Of a stretch of DNA of 36,160 bases, positions 25,647 to 33,674 are shown piece after piece. The position numbers were made by a program, and so were the translations under genes. The stretch covers positions 1 to 36,160 of the forward strand of contig JAKLKB010000092.1 of the NCBI GenBank assembly GCA_023150835.1, given 5' to 3'. Each line of letters opens with the position of its first letter. Within the stretch, counting starts at the first letter, position 1. The notes beneath the pieces are model-generated. The model was not told the DNA's origin, did no database searches, and saw only the letters and a program-made list of their open reading frames with translations. The DNA comes from Myxococcota bacterium (GTDB taxonomy: Bacteria > Myxococcota_C > UBA6777).

Positions 25647-26702
25647 TTATTTCGCGCCTTCTTGGTTTTGGCGGGTGACAAACACCGCCAAGGCCAACAC
25701 AAAGAACACAGCCGCAGCAAGCTGGCTCCATGACAACAGATCCGCTCCTTGGGCAAGGGGCGTGATATCGCGCTGGAACGAAGCGATCAGACCGCGCCGT
25801 TCGTCGCCACGGAACATATCAAGGAAGAACGAAACCACGGGATAGATCAACAGATACCACACGAAGACTTGGCCGTGATAGCGCTTGGCACTGCGCACCC
25901 ACAGCAACACAAAGAACAAGGCCAAGACAGCGAGCGACTCGTACAGTTGCGTGGGATGCAAGCCAACCCCCGCAGGAAGCTCAGCAGGCAACAGCGGATG
26001 CCCGGGAAAAGAGACCTTCCATGCGGCGTTTGTGACTTTTCCAAAACCAAACCCCGCTGCAAAAGAACCCAACAGACCGAAGAATTGGCCAAGCGCCACC
26101 GAAGGGATGATGATATCCGCCATCTTCCAAAAGTCCACTTTGGAAAGTTTTGCAAAGGCAAGGCTAACCAAAAGAGCCGCCAGAAGGCCACCATAGAACA
26201 ACAAACCACCTTCCCACAGACGAAAGATCTTCCACTGATACCACACGGTTTGCGTACGGAAGTCCGAAGCAAATTCAGGCCAATGGATCGCAACAAAGAA
26301 CAGACGCGCCCCAATCATCGCCGCAAGCAACAACCAAAACGCTAGATCGAGGATACGTTCGGGATCTTCGCCGACACGACGGGCCTCACGCACCGCCAAG
26401 ATGATCCCCAACAAAAAGCCGATCGCCACCAACACCCCATAAGTATGCAGCTTAATGAAGTTGAGCCGCCCTGTCCCGATACCGCCCAAGATCGCCGCAA
26501 ATACCAACGCTGCAACGGTTCCCATCCATCCCAACGCACGACGGCCTCCCTTGGCCTCAGGAGCCAAGCCCCACCACGCCACGATGCCGCTCACCACAAG
26601 ACCCACAATCCACAACGAAAGCTTTTGGGCCATCCACTTGTCTGGCCCCCAGATCTTGAAAAAACTTGCGGGTAGTCGGTAATCCAACAAGATCGGATGC
26701 AT
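25647..26702 (-). CDS. Lgt paralogue lacking conserved His and Arg
   Basis: The 351-aa protein aligns with the neighbouring Lgt from end to end: K-L-H-T-Y-G-V, R-L-W-E-G-G-L-L-F, A-L-G-Q-F-F-G and H-P-T-Q-L-Y-E-S. It differs where function is expected: Tyr170 stands for the conserved His, Leu210 for the essential Arg (E. coli Arg143), and G-S-F-A-A-G-F-G-F-G replaces the usual GRxGxF...YG loop. It is probably not an active transferase in the normal sense. A changed substrate, a partner role for the active Lgt, or decay are possible, but the frame is intact. Start ATG 26702 with AGGAGAG upstream. Confidence 0.85.
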   Translation of the reverse strand: MHPILLDYRLPASFFKIWGPDKWMAQKLSLWIVGLVVSGIVAWWGLAPEAKGGRRALGWMGTVAALVFAAILGGIGTGRLNFIKLHTYGVLVAIGFLLGIILAVREARRVGEDPERILDLAFWLLLAAMIGARLFFVAIHWPEFASDFRTQTVWYQWKIFRLWEGGLLFYGGLLAALLVSLAFAKLSKVDFWKMADIIIPSVALGQFFGLLGSFAAGFGFGKVTNAAWKVSFPGHPLLPAELPAGVGLHPTQLYESLAVLALFFVLLWVRSAKRYHGQVFVWYLLIYPVVSFFLDMFRGDERRGLIASFQRDITPLAQGADLLSWSQLAAAVFFVLALAVFVTRQNQEGAK

Positions 26703-27013
26703 CTACACTCTCCTGTTCTGTTCTTGCTTCTACGTTCCTATCTATCCGTGTCCAAACAAAAGGACAAAACACACAAACCATCTTTTCATCTTGCCGGCTC
26801 GTCGGGTTGGTTTTTGCGGGGCGCTGCCCCACTCCCCGCAAGGGAACTTCGTCCCCTTGACCCCGTGTCGGCGGGGTGATCAAGGGTGCTTCAAACCAAC
26901 CACTCTGCCGCTTGATCAGGCACCAACTCGGGGTTTTTCAACGAACCGCTGCTGTTTGCACACCAGCCAACCACAAAGAGAATCCTGATCAGGGATGTTT
27001 CTTCGAGGCCGTC
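26703..27013. other. 311-bp gap inside the lgt/lspA cluster
   Basis: No gene is seen. 26809-26940 is copy B of the ~130-bp dispersed element, in the orientation opposite to the cluster. The rest holds the ribosome-binding site of the Lgt paralogue and the end of the lspA-like gene. Confidence 0.5.
26809..26940 (+). repeat. ~130-bp dispersed structured element, copy B
   Basis: It opens GGTTTTTGCGGGGCGCTGCC and continues with the AAGGGAACTTCGTCCCCTT hairpin; the C-C-C-C-G-T-G block, a TTCAAACCAACCACTCTGCC stretch and a terminal GGGGTTTTT follow in the same order as in copies A and C. It lies antisense to the lspA/lgt genes around it. Confidence 0.75.
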
Positions 27014-27745
27014 TCAAGGGCCTTTTGGAGGTTCTTGTGCGGGCTGGGATGATCCACCCCACAACGTATGCAGCGCGAAAAAAAACACACCAAAGGAGAT
27101 CGCGATATCCGCGATGTTGAAAGTCGGCCAATGCGAAGTCCCTTGCGCGGTGGTCCAGTAGATGTCGATAAAATCGATCACATGGTTCACACGCAAACGA
27201 TCTGTAAAATTGCCCACCGCACCGCTCGCGATCCCCGCGATGCCCAAGATCAACAAGGTCTCTTCGTCGCGTGCGCGGCGCAACATCGTGGTCAAAAACA
27301 CAAACGCCAACAACGTGATCAGCACAAACAATCCACGCCGCACCAACACAGGCAAGCCGCCAAACACACCCCACGCCGAACCCGGATTGAGTGCATAGCG
27401 AAAGTTCAACAAGCCCGGGAGCACCACACACGCAGGCGAGGCGATATCCGCCACGATCAACACATCGCGACACCACGAAGACTTTTTTAACGCCTCGACC
27501 TGTTTCTTCCACACATCAAGGCTCAGGCGCGCTCGATCAAAACACTTGTCACCTGCTTCGACACAAGAACGCTCACAAGCGCTTTTCTGTTCCTTTTGCT
27601 GACAAAGCCCCCAACACACCTGCCGCTCCATCAAACACGCCGCTTGCGGAGAATGAAGGTGCGTGGTCGCCCAGTGCTTGCTGCCCTGATCCAACCCCAC
27701 CACCACCAAAACCACCCACAACACAACCCAGTAGCGACGCGGCAT
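27014..27745 (-). CDS. lspA: Lipoprotein signal peptidase (LspA) with eight-Cys periplasmic insert
   Basis: The 243-aa protein is ~75-80 aa longer than normal LspA. The core is intact: V-G-L-D-Q-G-S-K after the first helix, N120-P-G-S-A-W-G, G-N-F-T-D182-R-L and F-N-I-A-D213-I-A-I; the two Asp form the aspartyl protease dyad that cuts before the lipid-modified Cys. The insert (~35-107), between helix 1 and the NxGSAW motif, has Cys at 37, 44, 48, 57, 61, 68, 92 and 106. It is predicted to face the periplasm. Start ATG 27745 lies 12 bp after the stop of the other lspA-like gene, so the two are co-transcribed. Confidence 0.9.
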   Translation of the reverse strand: MPRRYWVVLWVVLVVVGLDQGSKHWATTHLHSPQAACLMERQVCWGLCQQKEQKSACERSCVEAGDKCFDRARLSLDVWKKQVEALKKSSWCRDVLIVADIASPACVVLPGLLNFRYALNPGSAWGVFGGLPVLVRRGLFVLITLLAFVFLTTMLRRARDEETLLILGIAGIASGAVGNFTDRLRVNHVIDFIDIYWTTAQGTSHWPTFNIADIAISFGVFFFALHTLWGGSSQPAQEPPKGP

Positions 27746-27757
27746 ATCGTTCTCGCC

Positions 27758-28885
27758 TTATTTCAAAATGTCCGAATCACCCGCTTTTTCCACACGTTCC
27801 GATAATGACGGAGCTTCGATCATCTCACTTTGTTCGGTGATGGTCGATGCTTCGGGCGGATCTGTTGTGGCCGATGCTTCAGACAAGCTCGTTGTGGCCG
27901 ATGCTTCGGGCGGATTTGTTGTGGCCGATGCTTCAGACAAGCTCGTTGTGGCCGATGCTTCGGTCGTTGTGGCCGATGCTTCGGTCGTTATCGCGGATGT
28001 TTCGGTCGTTATCGCGGATGCTTCGGTCGTTGTGGCCGATGCTTCGGTCGTTGTGGCCGATGCTTCGGTCGTTGTGGCCGATACTTTGGGTGTTGGGATG
28101 TGCTGATGGCGAAGGGGAGAGGCGGATGGAGGTTGTTCGATGTAATCGTCTCGATCGGCGTATTCTTCATCAAAAGAAGAGCGAAGGACTTCGATGGCGA
28201 TCAGGACGACACCGACAGAGATGGCGACGTCAGCGACGTTAAAGGTCGGCCAAGAGTGAGAACGCCCTCCGATGTGGACAAACCAGTAGATAAAGTCCAC
28301 AACGTAATCCATCCGCAAGCGATCCAAGAAGTTGCCCAGAGCGCCGCCCAAGATCAACGAAAGCGCCCAAACCATCTGCCGATGCTCCGTTTCGACTCGA
28401 AAAGAGAACAAGTAGACGATAAACAAGATCGCAAGGATGGTGATCGTGATAAAGAAAGGACGGCGAAACTCAGGCGGGTAATCGGAAAACAAGCCCCATG
28501 CAGCGCCGCTGTTGGTTTGGTAACGGAAGTGAAAAAAGCCCGGGACGACGATACACTCGGCGTTGCTGCCGCTCCAAGGCTGGGATACGCTGCGGCAGAT
28601 CCCCGATTGCTTCATTGAATCAAGGTCATAATTCCATCGGCTTATCAAGCGATTCTGCTCTTTTTGGCAATCTTGTTCCAAAAGATTGCAGCGCTTCATG
28701 CAAGAGACCAAACTGCCTTGGTTCCGGGCTAATCCCTCACGACAGCGATCTTCACAAGTGCGGCGCTTGTCATAACAATGGTTTCCGGGGTGGCGGAGAT
28801 ACTGCACCGCCATCAACTTGCTCCACTGATCCAACCCGATCACAGACAAACCAATCGCCAAAAGGATGATGTATTTCTTGCTCAT
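27758..28885 (-). CDS. Second LspA with eight-Cys insert and repetitive C-terminal tail
   Basis: The 375-aa protein has a full LspA core: V-I-G-L-D-Q-W-S-K, N125-S-G-A-A-W-G, G-N-F-L-D188-R-L and F-N-V-A-D219-V-A-I, so it should be active. The periplasmic insert has Cys at 37, 44, 48, 62, 66, 73, 97 and 111, the same spacing as its neighbour except in one gap. A ~145-aa C-terminal extension, expected in the cytoplasm by LspA topology, is Thr/Ala/Ser/Glu-rich (A-T-T-T-E-A-S units). The start is ATG 28885, with a weak ribosome-binding site. It is first in the cluster and diverges from epmA. Confidence 0.88.
   Translation of the reverse strand: MSKKYIILLAIGLSVIGLDQWSKLMAVQYLRHPGNHCYDKRRTCEDRCREGLARNQGSLVSCMKRCNLLEQDCQKEQNRLISRWNYDLDSMKQSGICRSVSQPWSGSNAECIVVPGFFHFRYQTNSGAAWGLFSDYPPEFRRPFFITITILAILFIVYLFSFRVETEHRQMVWALSLILGGALGNFLDRLRMDYVVDFIYWFVHIGGRSHSWPTFNVADVAISVGVVLIAIEVLRSSFDEEYADRDDYIEQPPSASPLRHQHIPTPKVSATTTEASATTTEASATTTEASAITTETSAITTEASATTTEASATTSLSEASATTNPPEASATTSLSEASATTDPPEASTITEQSEMIEAPSLSERVEKAGDSDILK
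27853..28088 (-). repeat. In-frame 21-bp and 54-bp tandem repeats in the LspA tail
   Basis: Six 21-bp units run from 27963 to 28088 (seven residues each, A-T-T-T-E-A-S-like). Two 54-bp units lie at 27853-27906 and 27907-27960. All are in frame with the lspA-like gene. Unit-to-unit identity is high, which points to slippage-driven growth. Confidence 0.9.
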
Positions 28886-29068
28886 GCTTTGCTCAAATGT
28901 TCCGTCAGACGGGGGATTTCCAAGGGTAGCCCCCCCCGACGACGCCAACGCTTCCTCAAAAGAACGGTCAACATATACCTGTCGCCCCTTGCTTGTCAAC
29001 CACAACACCGAAGTTCCCGCATGCTCAAGCAAGCCAACAACGCTCACTCCACAGCCCCGAGGCCACCG

Positions 29069-30118
29069 ATGAAAACGCCATCACTCGATCGCCCCTATCT
29101 CTCGAATTCTCGATGCCAACCCCAATCACAAAACGATTTGTTGCGCCAACGTGCGGTGTTTTTGCGTAGGATCCGAGACTTTTTTACACAACGCGGATTC
29201 CTCGAAGTCGAGACCCCGATCTTGATCCCTTGCGCAGATCCCTCGCCCCACCTTGCATCGTTTCGGACATGGTACGAACACCCGTATACTTCGGAGCGCC
29301 AGCGGCTATTTTTGCACACGTCTCCCGAATTTGCGATGAAACGGCTGGTGGCTGCGGGATATCCGCGCATCTTTCAGATCTGCAAATTCTTTCGCAACAA
29401 CGAAGACTCTCCGCTACATAATCCCGAATTCACGGGCCTTGAGTGGTATCAAACCGACGCCGATTATCGCCGATTGATGGACTTGACCGAGGCCATGTGT
29501 CTGGAGCTTTGGCCTTCGGGGCAACTGCGCTATCAAGGCCGTCTGTTCGACGTTCAGACTCCTTGGGAGCGCCTAACGGTCCACGAATCGCTCCGACGCT
29601 ACGCAGGACTCGATTTCCCACCACAGATCGAGTATGGCGATCTCAAGCAAGCCTGCCTTCAAAAAGGGCTTTCGGTGGCTGCGGATGATGCTTGGGATGA
29701 TCTGTTTTTCAAGCTGCTGATCACGTTTGTTGAGCCGCATCTTGGGCAAGAGCGCCCCACTTTTTTGCTCGATTATCCGAAAGAGTTGGCTGCTCTGGCG
29801 CGAACAAAAGCCGATCAGCCCGCCATCGCCGAGCGCGTCGAACTGTATCTCGCAGGGATCGAACTCGCCAACGGATACAGCGAGCTGATCGACCCCATCG
29901 AACAACAACGCCGATGGGAGGCCGACGCACAGATCCGCCAAAATCGAGGCGATGAAGATGCTTTTCCTGTCGATCCCTTGTTTCTTTCGGCGCTGGCCTC
30001 TGGCCTCCCTCCCACCGCAGGGATCGCCATCGGCCTTGATCGCTTGTTGATGCTGTGTCTGGATGCCCCCACCCTCCACGATATCCTGCCCTTCCCCTTC
30101 TCTCCGTCTATTCGCTAA
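29069..30118 (+). CDS. epmA: EF-P lysine ligase (EpmA/PoxA/GenX)
   Basis: The 349-aa protein is a stand-alone class II lysyl-tRNA synthetase-like catalytic domain without the anticodon-binding domain. Motif 1 is near F-L-E-V-E-T-P, motif 2 is Q-I-C-K-F-F-R-N-N-E followed by H-N-P-E-F-T-G-L-E-W-Y, and motif 3 is G-I-A-I-G-L-D-R-L-L-M. EpmA attaches beta-lysine to a conserved Lys of elongation factor P, which eases translation of polyproline. E. coli EpmA is 325 aa. The start is ATG 29069 with GAGG eight bases upstream. The many Pro-rich linkers in this window would make EF-P modification useful. Confidence 0.92.
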   Translation: MKTPSLDRPYLSNSRCQPQSQNDLLRQRAVFLRRIRDFFTQRGFLEVETPILIPCADPSPHLASFRTWYEHPYTSERQRLFLHTSPEFAMKRLVAAGYPRIFQICKFFRNNEDSPLHNPEFTGLEWYQTDADYRRLMDLTEAMCLELWPSGQLRYQGRLFDVQTPWERLTVHESLRRYAGLDFPPQIEYGDLKQACLQKGLSVAADDAWDDLFFKLLITFVEPHLGQERPTFLLDYPKELAALARTKADQPAIAERVELYLAGIELANGYSELIDPIEQQRRWEADAQIRQNRGDEDAFPVDPLFLSALASGLPPTAGIAIGLDRLLMLCLDAPTLHDILPFPFSPSIR

Positions 30119-30130
30119 TTAGGCCAAGAA

Positions 30131-31747
30131 TCAAGGCAAGAACATCATCCGACAGATCCAAACAGCAGCCATAATCCCCGCAACATCGGCCATCAGACAA
30201 GCGATCAGCGTGTGTCGGACTTGCTTGATCTGCACCGCGCCAAAGTACACGGCCAAGACGTAAAAGGTGGTTTCGGTACTGCCCTGAAACGTCGCCACCA
30301 TCATGCCGATCAAAGAATCGGGGCCATGCGCGTTCATCGTTTCCGCCATCACACCAAACGCCCCAGACCCCGACAATGGACGCAAAAGAGCCATCGGCAA
30401 AGCTTCCGCAGGCATCCCGATCCATACCGTGATAGGCCGCAACACGCCCACCAACAGATCCAACGCCCCAGACGCACGAAACATCCCGATCGCCACCAAG
30501 ATCGCCACCAAAAACGGGATGATCCGAATCGCCGCATCAAACCCTTCTTTGGCTCCTTGCACCAAGCAATCGTACACCTTGATCCCACGGCTTATCCCGT
30601 ACCACACCAACAACGCGATCAAGATCGGCAACATCCAAAATGACAACAGGTCTTTGCTCAAACCAAACCAAGAGATATCGAGATCACCCCATAACCCCCA
30701 CCCAGACGCCGATTGCAGCGCGTGAGCCAAGATCCACAACGTCGCTTCCATCGCTTCGCCCAAGACGTGACCCACCGCAGCCCCCAACAATGCCAACCAA
30801 AACCCCCACTGCATCGCCCTCATCCACAGCGAGGATTGCGTTAACGTCCCTGAGGCCGCCACCTCCGCCTCCAACGCTTTTAATTCTTGGTGCGCTGTTT
30901 CGGTTCGTGCGCTTTCCGAAGAAGCTGTATCCGCTTCCGAAGAAGCTGTATCCGCTTCCGAAGAAGCTGTATCCGCTTCCGAAGAAGCTGTATCCGCTTC
31001 CGAAGAAGCTGTATCCGCTTCCGAAGAAGCTGTATCTGCTTCCGAAGGAGCGGCAGACGTTGTTTCCGAAGAAGCTGTTTCGGCTTTGGGGCTGGCTGTT
31101 TCGGCTGGTTTGGAGATAGGGATATCGACTTCGTCTTGGGTTTTGTCGATGGGATGGAGAGAAAGGCTGTAGCGCGGGAGCCGAGAGAGCCACACACAAG
31201 CGAAGATCGCGACGGTTGTCGAGCAGATCGTCGCAAACAAGGTGGTGAACAAGATCGCCGAAGGTTGGGCGGATCCCATCGCGGTGCGGATGGCGATCAC
31301 GCCCGTCGGTAGGATCGAAACGCCCGACGTATTGATCGCGAGAAACAACGCCATCCCGTTGGTGGCTACCCCACGCCGCAGGTTCAAGCGTTCGAGTTCC
31401 ATCATCGCCTTGATCCCAAAAGGCGTCGCAGCATTCGCCAAACCGAGCATATTGGACGAGATATTCATGATCATCGCACTCATCGCGGGATGATCCGCAG
31501 GAACATCGGGAAACAGCCGCGTCATCAACGGACGGATCCCACGCGCCAAAGATTGCAACAGCCCTGCTTCTCGGGCGATCTGCATCATCCCCAACCAAAA
31601 GGCCATCACTCCGACCAACCCCAACGCCAACGTCACCGCAGACTTTGCCGCCTCTGCGGATTGTCGCGCCACCGCATCCATCCGCCCCGTCCATGCGCCC
31701 ACCAAGATCGACGCCAACACCAAGATCACCCAGATCGCGTTGAGCAT
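30131..31747 (-). CDS. SpmA-SpmB fusion membrane protein (nucleoside-recognition/Gate domains)
   Basis: The 538-aa protein starts at ATG 31747 with AAGGAG five bases upstream. Residues 1-~190 match SpmA (N-I-S-S-N-M-L-G-L-A-N-A-A-T-P-F-G, then F-L-A-I-N-T-S-G-V-S-I-L-P). Residues ~300-538 match SpmB (G-A-K-E-G-F-D-A-A-I-R-I-I-P-F-L-V-A, L-S-G-S-G-A-F-G-V and F-Q-G-S-T-E-T-T-F-Y-V). In spore formers these are separate proteins involved in core dehydration; fused forms occur in Gram-negative bacteria, where the role and cargo are unknown. The joining segment (~195-290) is acidic and holds six A-D-T-A-S-S-E repeats. The gene converges with epmA, with 12 bp between them. Confidence 0.85.
   Translation of the reverse strand: MLNAIWVILVLASILVGAWTGRMDAVARQSAEAAKSAVTLALGLVGVMAFWLGMMQIAREAGLLQSLARGIRPLMTRLFPDVPADHPAMSAMIMNISSNMLGLANAATPFGIKAMMELERLNLRRGVATNGMALFLAINTSGVSILPTGVIAIRTAMGSAQPSAILFTTLFATICSTTVAIFACVWLSRLPRYSLSLHPIDKTQDEVDIPISKPAETASPKAETASSETTSAAPSEADTASSEADTASSEADTASSEADTASSEADTASSEADTASSESARTETAHQELKALEAEVAASGTLTQSSLWMRAMQWGFWLALLGAAVGHVLGEAMEATLWILAHALQSASGWGLWGDLDISWFGLSKDLLSFWMLPILIALLVWYGISRGIKVYDCLVQGAKEGFDAAIRIIPFLVAILVAIGMFRASGALDLLVGVLRPITVWIGMPAEALPMALLRPLSGSGAFGVMAETMNAHGPDSLIGMMVATFQGSTETTFYVLAVYFGAVQIKQVRHTLIACLMADVAGIMAAVWICRMMFLP
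30921..31046 (-). repeat. In-frame 21-bp tandem repeat, six copies
   Basis: Six 21-bp units, identical but for one base in the last one inspected, encode a seven-residue A-D-T-A-S-S-E motif in the linker between the SpmA and SpmB halves. Same unit length as the repeat in the nearby LspA tail but a different sequence. Confidence 0.92.
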
Positions 31748-31904
31748 CCTCGCTCCTTTTTCCCGTCTGCTGTGCTTTTGACTTCTTTTGCCTGACAAGA
31801 CCGCCGCACCAAGATTCCCCGCTCTTGCCCTTCGCCACCACCCTATCCATAATCCCGACCGCCGCTCCAACGCAAAAAACCGACCACCCCAAGGAGCCCG
31901 ACGC

Positions 31905-32717
31905 ATGGGATATGCAAACGGAAAAGTTGTCTTGATCACAGGAGCATCCGCAGGGATAGGCTCTGCTCTTGCGCTCGAATTTGCAAAACAAGGCGCTGAT
32001 CTCGTTCTCACCGCCCGTCGCACCGATCGCCTACAAGAACTTGCCACACAGATCCAAACCCTCGGTCGAAAGGCTCTCCCCATCGCCTGCGACGTCACCC
32101 AAGATCACGACATCGAACAAGCCGCCCACCAAGCACGCGAAACCTTCGGACGCATCGATATCGTCGTCGCCAACGCAGGTTTCGGTGTGGCAGGCACGTT
32201 TGAAAAACTTTCGATGGAGGATTATCGCCGACAGTTCGAGACCAACATCTTTGGCGTGATGCGCACACTCAAAGCGACACTGCCCGATCTCAAGCAATCG
32301 AAAGGCTGTTTTGCGATCATTGGGAGCGTCAACAGCCACATCTCTTTGCCGGGAAACTCGGCCTATGGGATGAGCAAGTTTGCGGTTCATGCCTTTGCAC
32401 AGTCCATGCGCGGCGAACTACGGCCCTTTGGGATCGGTGTCACCCTGATCTCCCCGGGATTTGTAGCCTCCGAGATCCGCCGCGTCAACAACTACGGAGC
32501 CTTCAAACCCGAAGCCAAAGAACCTGTCCCGACTTGGCTGATTATGCCTACCGAGACCGCCGCCCGTCAGATCGCCAAAGCCATCCACAAACGCCGACGC
32601 GAAGCCGTCATCACAGGGCATGGCAAGCTGCTTGTCTTCTTACAACGCCATGTCCCCGGACTGGTGTCCTTTTTCGTCAACCGCTTCGCTGTCAAAGCCC
32701 GCCCCGAACCCCGTTAA
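31905..32717 (+). CDS. Short-chain dehydrogenase/reductase
   Basis: The 270-aa protein is a classical SDR: cofactor loop T12-G-A-S-A-G-I-G19, N90-A-G92, and the catalytic Ser141, Tyr154, Lys158 (S-A-Y-G-M-S-K). The Ala-Arg-Arg at 37-39 after the second strand suggests NADP preference. The C-terminus (~235-270) is basic and hydrophobic (L-L-V-F-L-Q-R-H-V-P-G-L-V-S-F-F), as in membrane-associated SDRs of the 3-ketosphinganine-reductase type; the substrate cannot be fixed. The start is ATG 31905 with AAGGAG at 31891-31896. It diverges from the SpmAB gene. Confidence 0.9.
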   Translation: MGYANGKVVLITGASAGIGSALALEFAKQGADLVLTARRTDRLQELATQIQTLGRKALPIACDVTQDHDIEQAAHQARETFGRIDIVVANAGFGVAGTFEKLSMEDYRRQFETNIFGVMRTLKATLPDLKQSKGCFAIIGSVNSHISLPGNSAYGMSKFAVHAFAQSMRGELRPFGIGVTLISPGFVASEIRRVNNYGAFKPEAKEPVPTWLIMPTETAARQIAKAIHKRRREAVITGHGKLLVFLQRHVPGLVSFFVNRFAVKARPEPR

Positions 32718-32868
32718 GCCCGATCCCACGCAAAACATCGATTTTCGATACGGATCATCCCCGCAGATAGGCGATTGCAAAAAACTTGCGATTGTTTGAG
32801 GCATCGTTTACATCGAAAAACACACGGCTTGGTGCGCCCCCGCACAAAAAGCAAACTGGAGGTATGAG

Positions 32869-32982
32869 ATGTCTTTGTTTGTGTTAGGGATTTTGATGGG
32901 TCTTACGTACGGTGTGATGATGGGAGCGAGTGTCGGTTATCAGCTTTCGCGCATGACCAAAGAGCGCCGACATCCGCGCTAG
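32869..32982 (+). CDS. 37-aa membrane microprotein
   Basis: ATG 32869 follows a strong GGAGG (32858-32862) with six-base spacing; the frame ends TAG at 32980-32982. The peptide is one Gly/Met/Val-rich hydrophobic helix (L-G-I-L-M-G-L-T-Y-G-V-M-M-G-A) followed by a basic tail (M-T-K-E-R-R-H-P-R). This is a typical single-span small membrane protein, with the tail inside. An overlapping ATG at 32864 gives only seven codons. No family is recognised. It stands alone, with its own ~150-bp upstream region containing the palindrome ATCGATTTTCGAT. Confidence 0.7.
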   Translation: MSLFVLGILMGLTYGVMMGASVGYQLSRMTKERRHPR

Positions 32983-33020
32983 ATCGTTTTGGTGGGGGCG
33001 AGGAAAGATCGAAGGGTGGG

Positions 33021-33674
33021 TTAACGGCCTTGGACGATGGCGCGGACTTGGAGTTTTAAGGAGACATAAGAGCGCGGAGGCAGGGACACTTGGGAGGACA
33101 ACAGTTGTTCGCGCACGCATAGGCCAAGGGTTTTGCCGTAGGTCGACAACATGACGGTTTCTTCGGCGTCTTGGAAACGTCCGTCTGGCCCGACTCCGAT
33201 CGCCAAACGAAAACGCACCGTAGTTTCTCCCACAGGGAATTCATCCCTTGAGATATCGCAAGTGTGGAAGGACTCGATCAGCCCGTTCATCTCCTTTTGG
33301 AGATAGTGCATCTCGTCGGGTGTACCGTTGCCTGAAAGTTCCTCGACCACAAGACGCTGCAACGTGACGGATGCAGCGGGTTTGGGAGCAGGCTGGGGTT
33401 CGGTCGTGGGCGCAGGTTCGGTCGTGGGTGGATTTGTCTGAGAAGGATCCGTGTGAGGTGTGGGTTCGGTTGTGGGCGCGGGTTCGATCGTGGGCGCGGG
33501 TTCGGTGGATGGGGGGGGCTTGGTTGGATTGGTGCAGCGGCCATAGACACAAGCGGGGCCTTGCTTTCCGTAGACATCGCGTGTCACTTCCGTCCCCCAA
33601 GGGAGAACAATGCACCCTTGGAGCAGGGTCGCTACAAAAAGAACGGGGCCCATGGTTTGTCCAAAACGCTTCAT
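33021..33674 (-). CDS. Lipoprotein with Pro/Thr linker and AgmX/TonB-C-like domain
   Basis: The 217-aa protein starts at ATG 33674; GGAG six bases upstream decides this over two earlier in-frame ATGs. The signal peptide ends L-L-Q-G-C21, a good lipobox. Residues ~50-110 are P-A-P-T-T-E-P-type repeats. The C-terminal ~100 aa (E-T-T-V-R-F-R-L-A-I-G-V-G-P-D-G-R-F, then T-L-G-L-C-V-R-E-Q-L, then P-P-R-S-Y-V-S-L-K) follows the pattern of the AgmX/TonB C-terminal-like domain common in Myxococcota, with paired Cys. That fold assignment is tentative. It should sit on a membrane face in the periplasm. Confidence 0.72.
   Translation of the reverse strand: MKRFGQTMGPVLFVATLLQGCIVLPWGTEVTRDVYGKQGPACVYGRCTNPTKPPPSTEPAPTIEPAPTTEPTPHTDPSQTNPPTTEPAPTTEPQPAPKPAASVTLQRLVVEELSGNGTPDEMHYLQKEMNGLIESFHTCDISRDEFPVGETTVRFRLAIGVGPDGRFQDAEETVMLSTYGKTLGLCVREQLLSSQVSLPPRSYVSLKLQVRAIVQGR

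Noticed and set aside
26791-26988. Short frame resembling others at 17120 and 33717 (F-C-G-A-L-P-H-x-P-Q-G-N-F-V-P-L-T-P)
   Set aside because: These similar 'peptides' are translations of the ~130-bp dispersed element and have no ribosome-binding sites; the similarity is at the DNA level.
27768-28106. + strand Val/Ala/Asp repeat frame opposite the LspA tail
   Set aside because: Antisense of the 21- and 54-bp repeats; LspA frame continues from a conserved domain.
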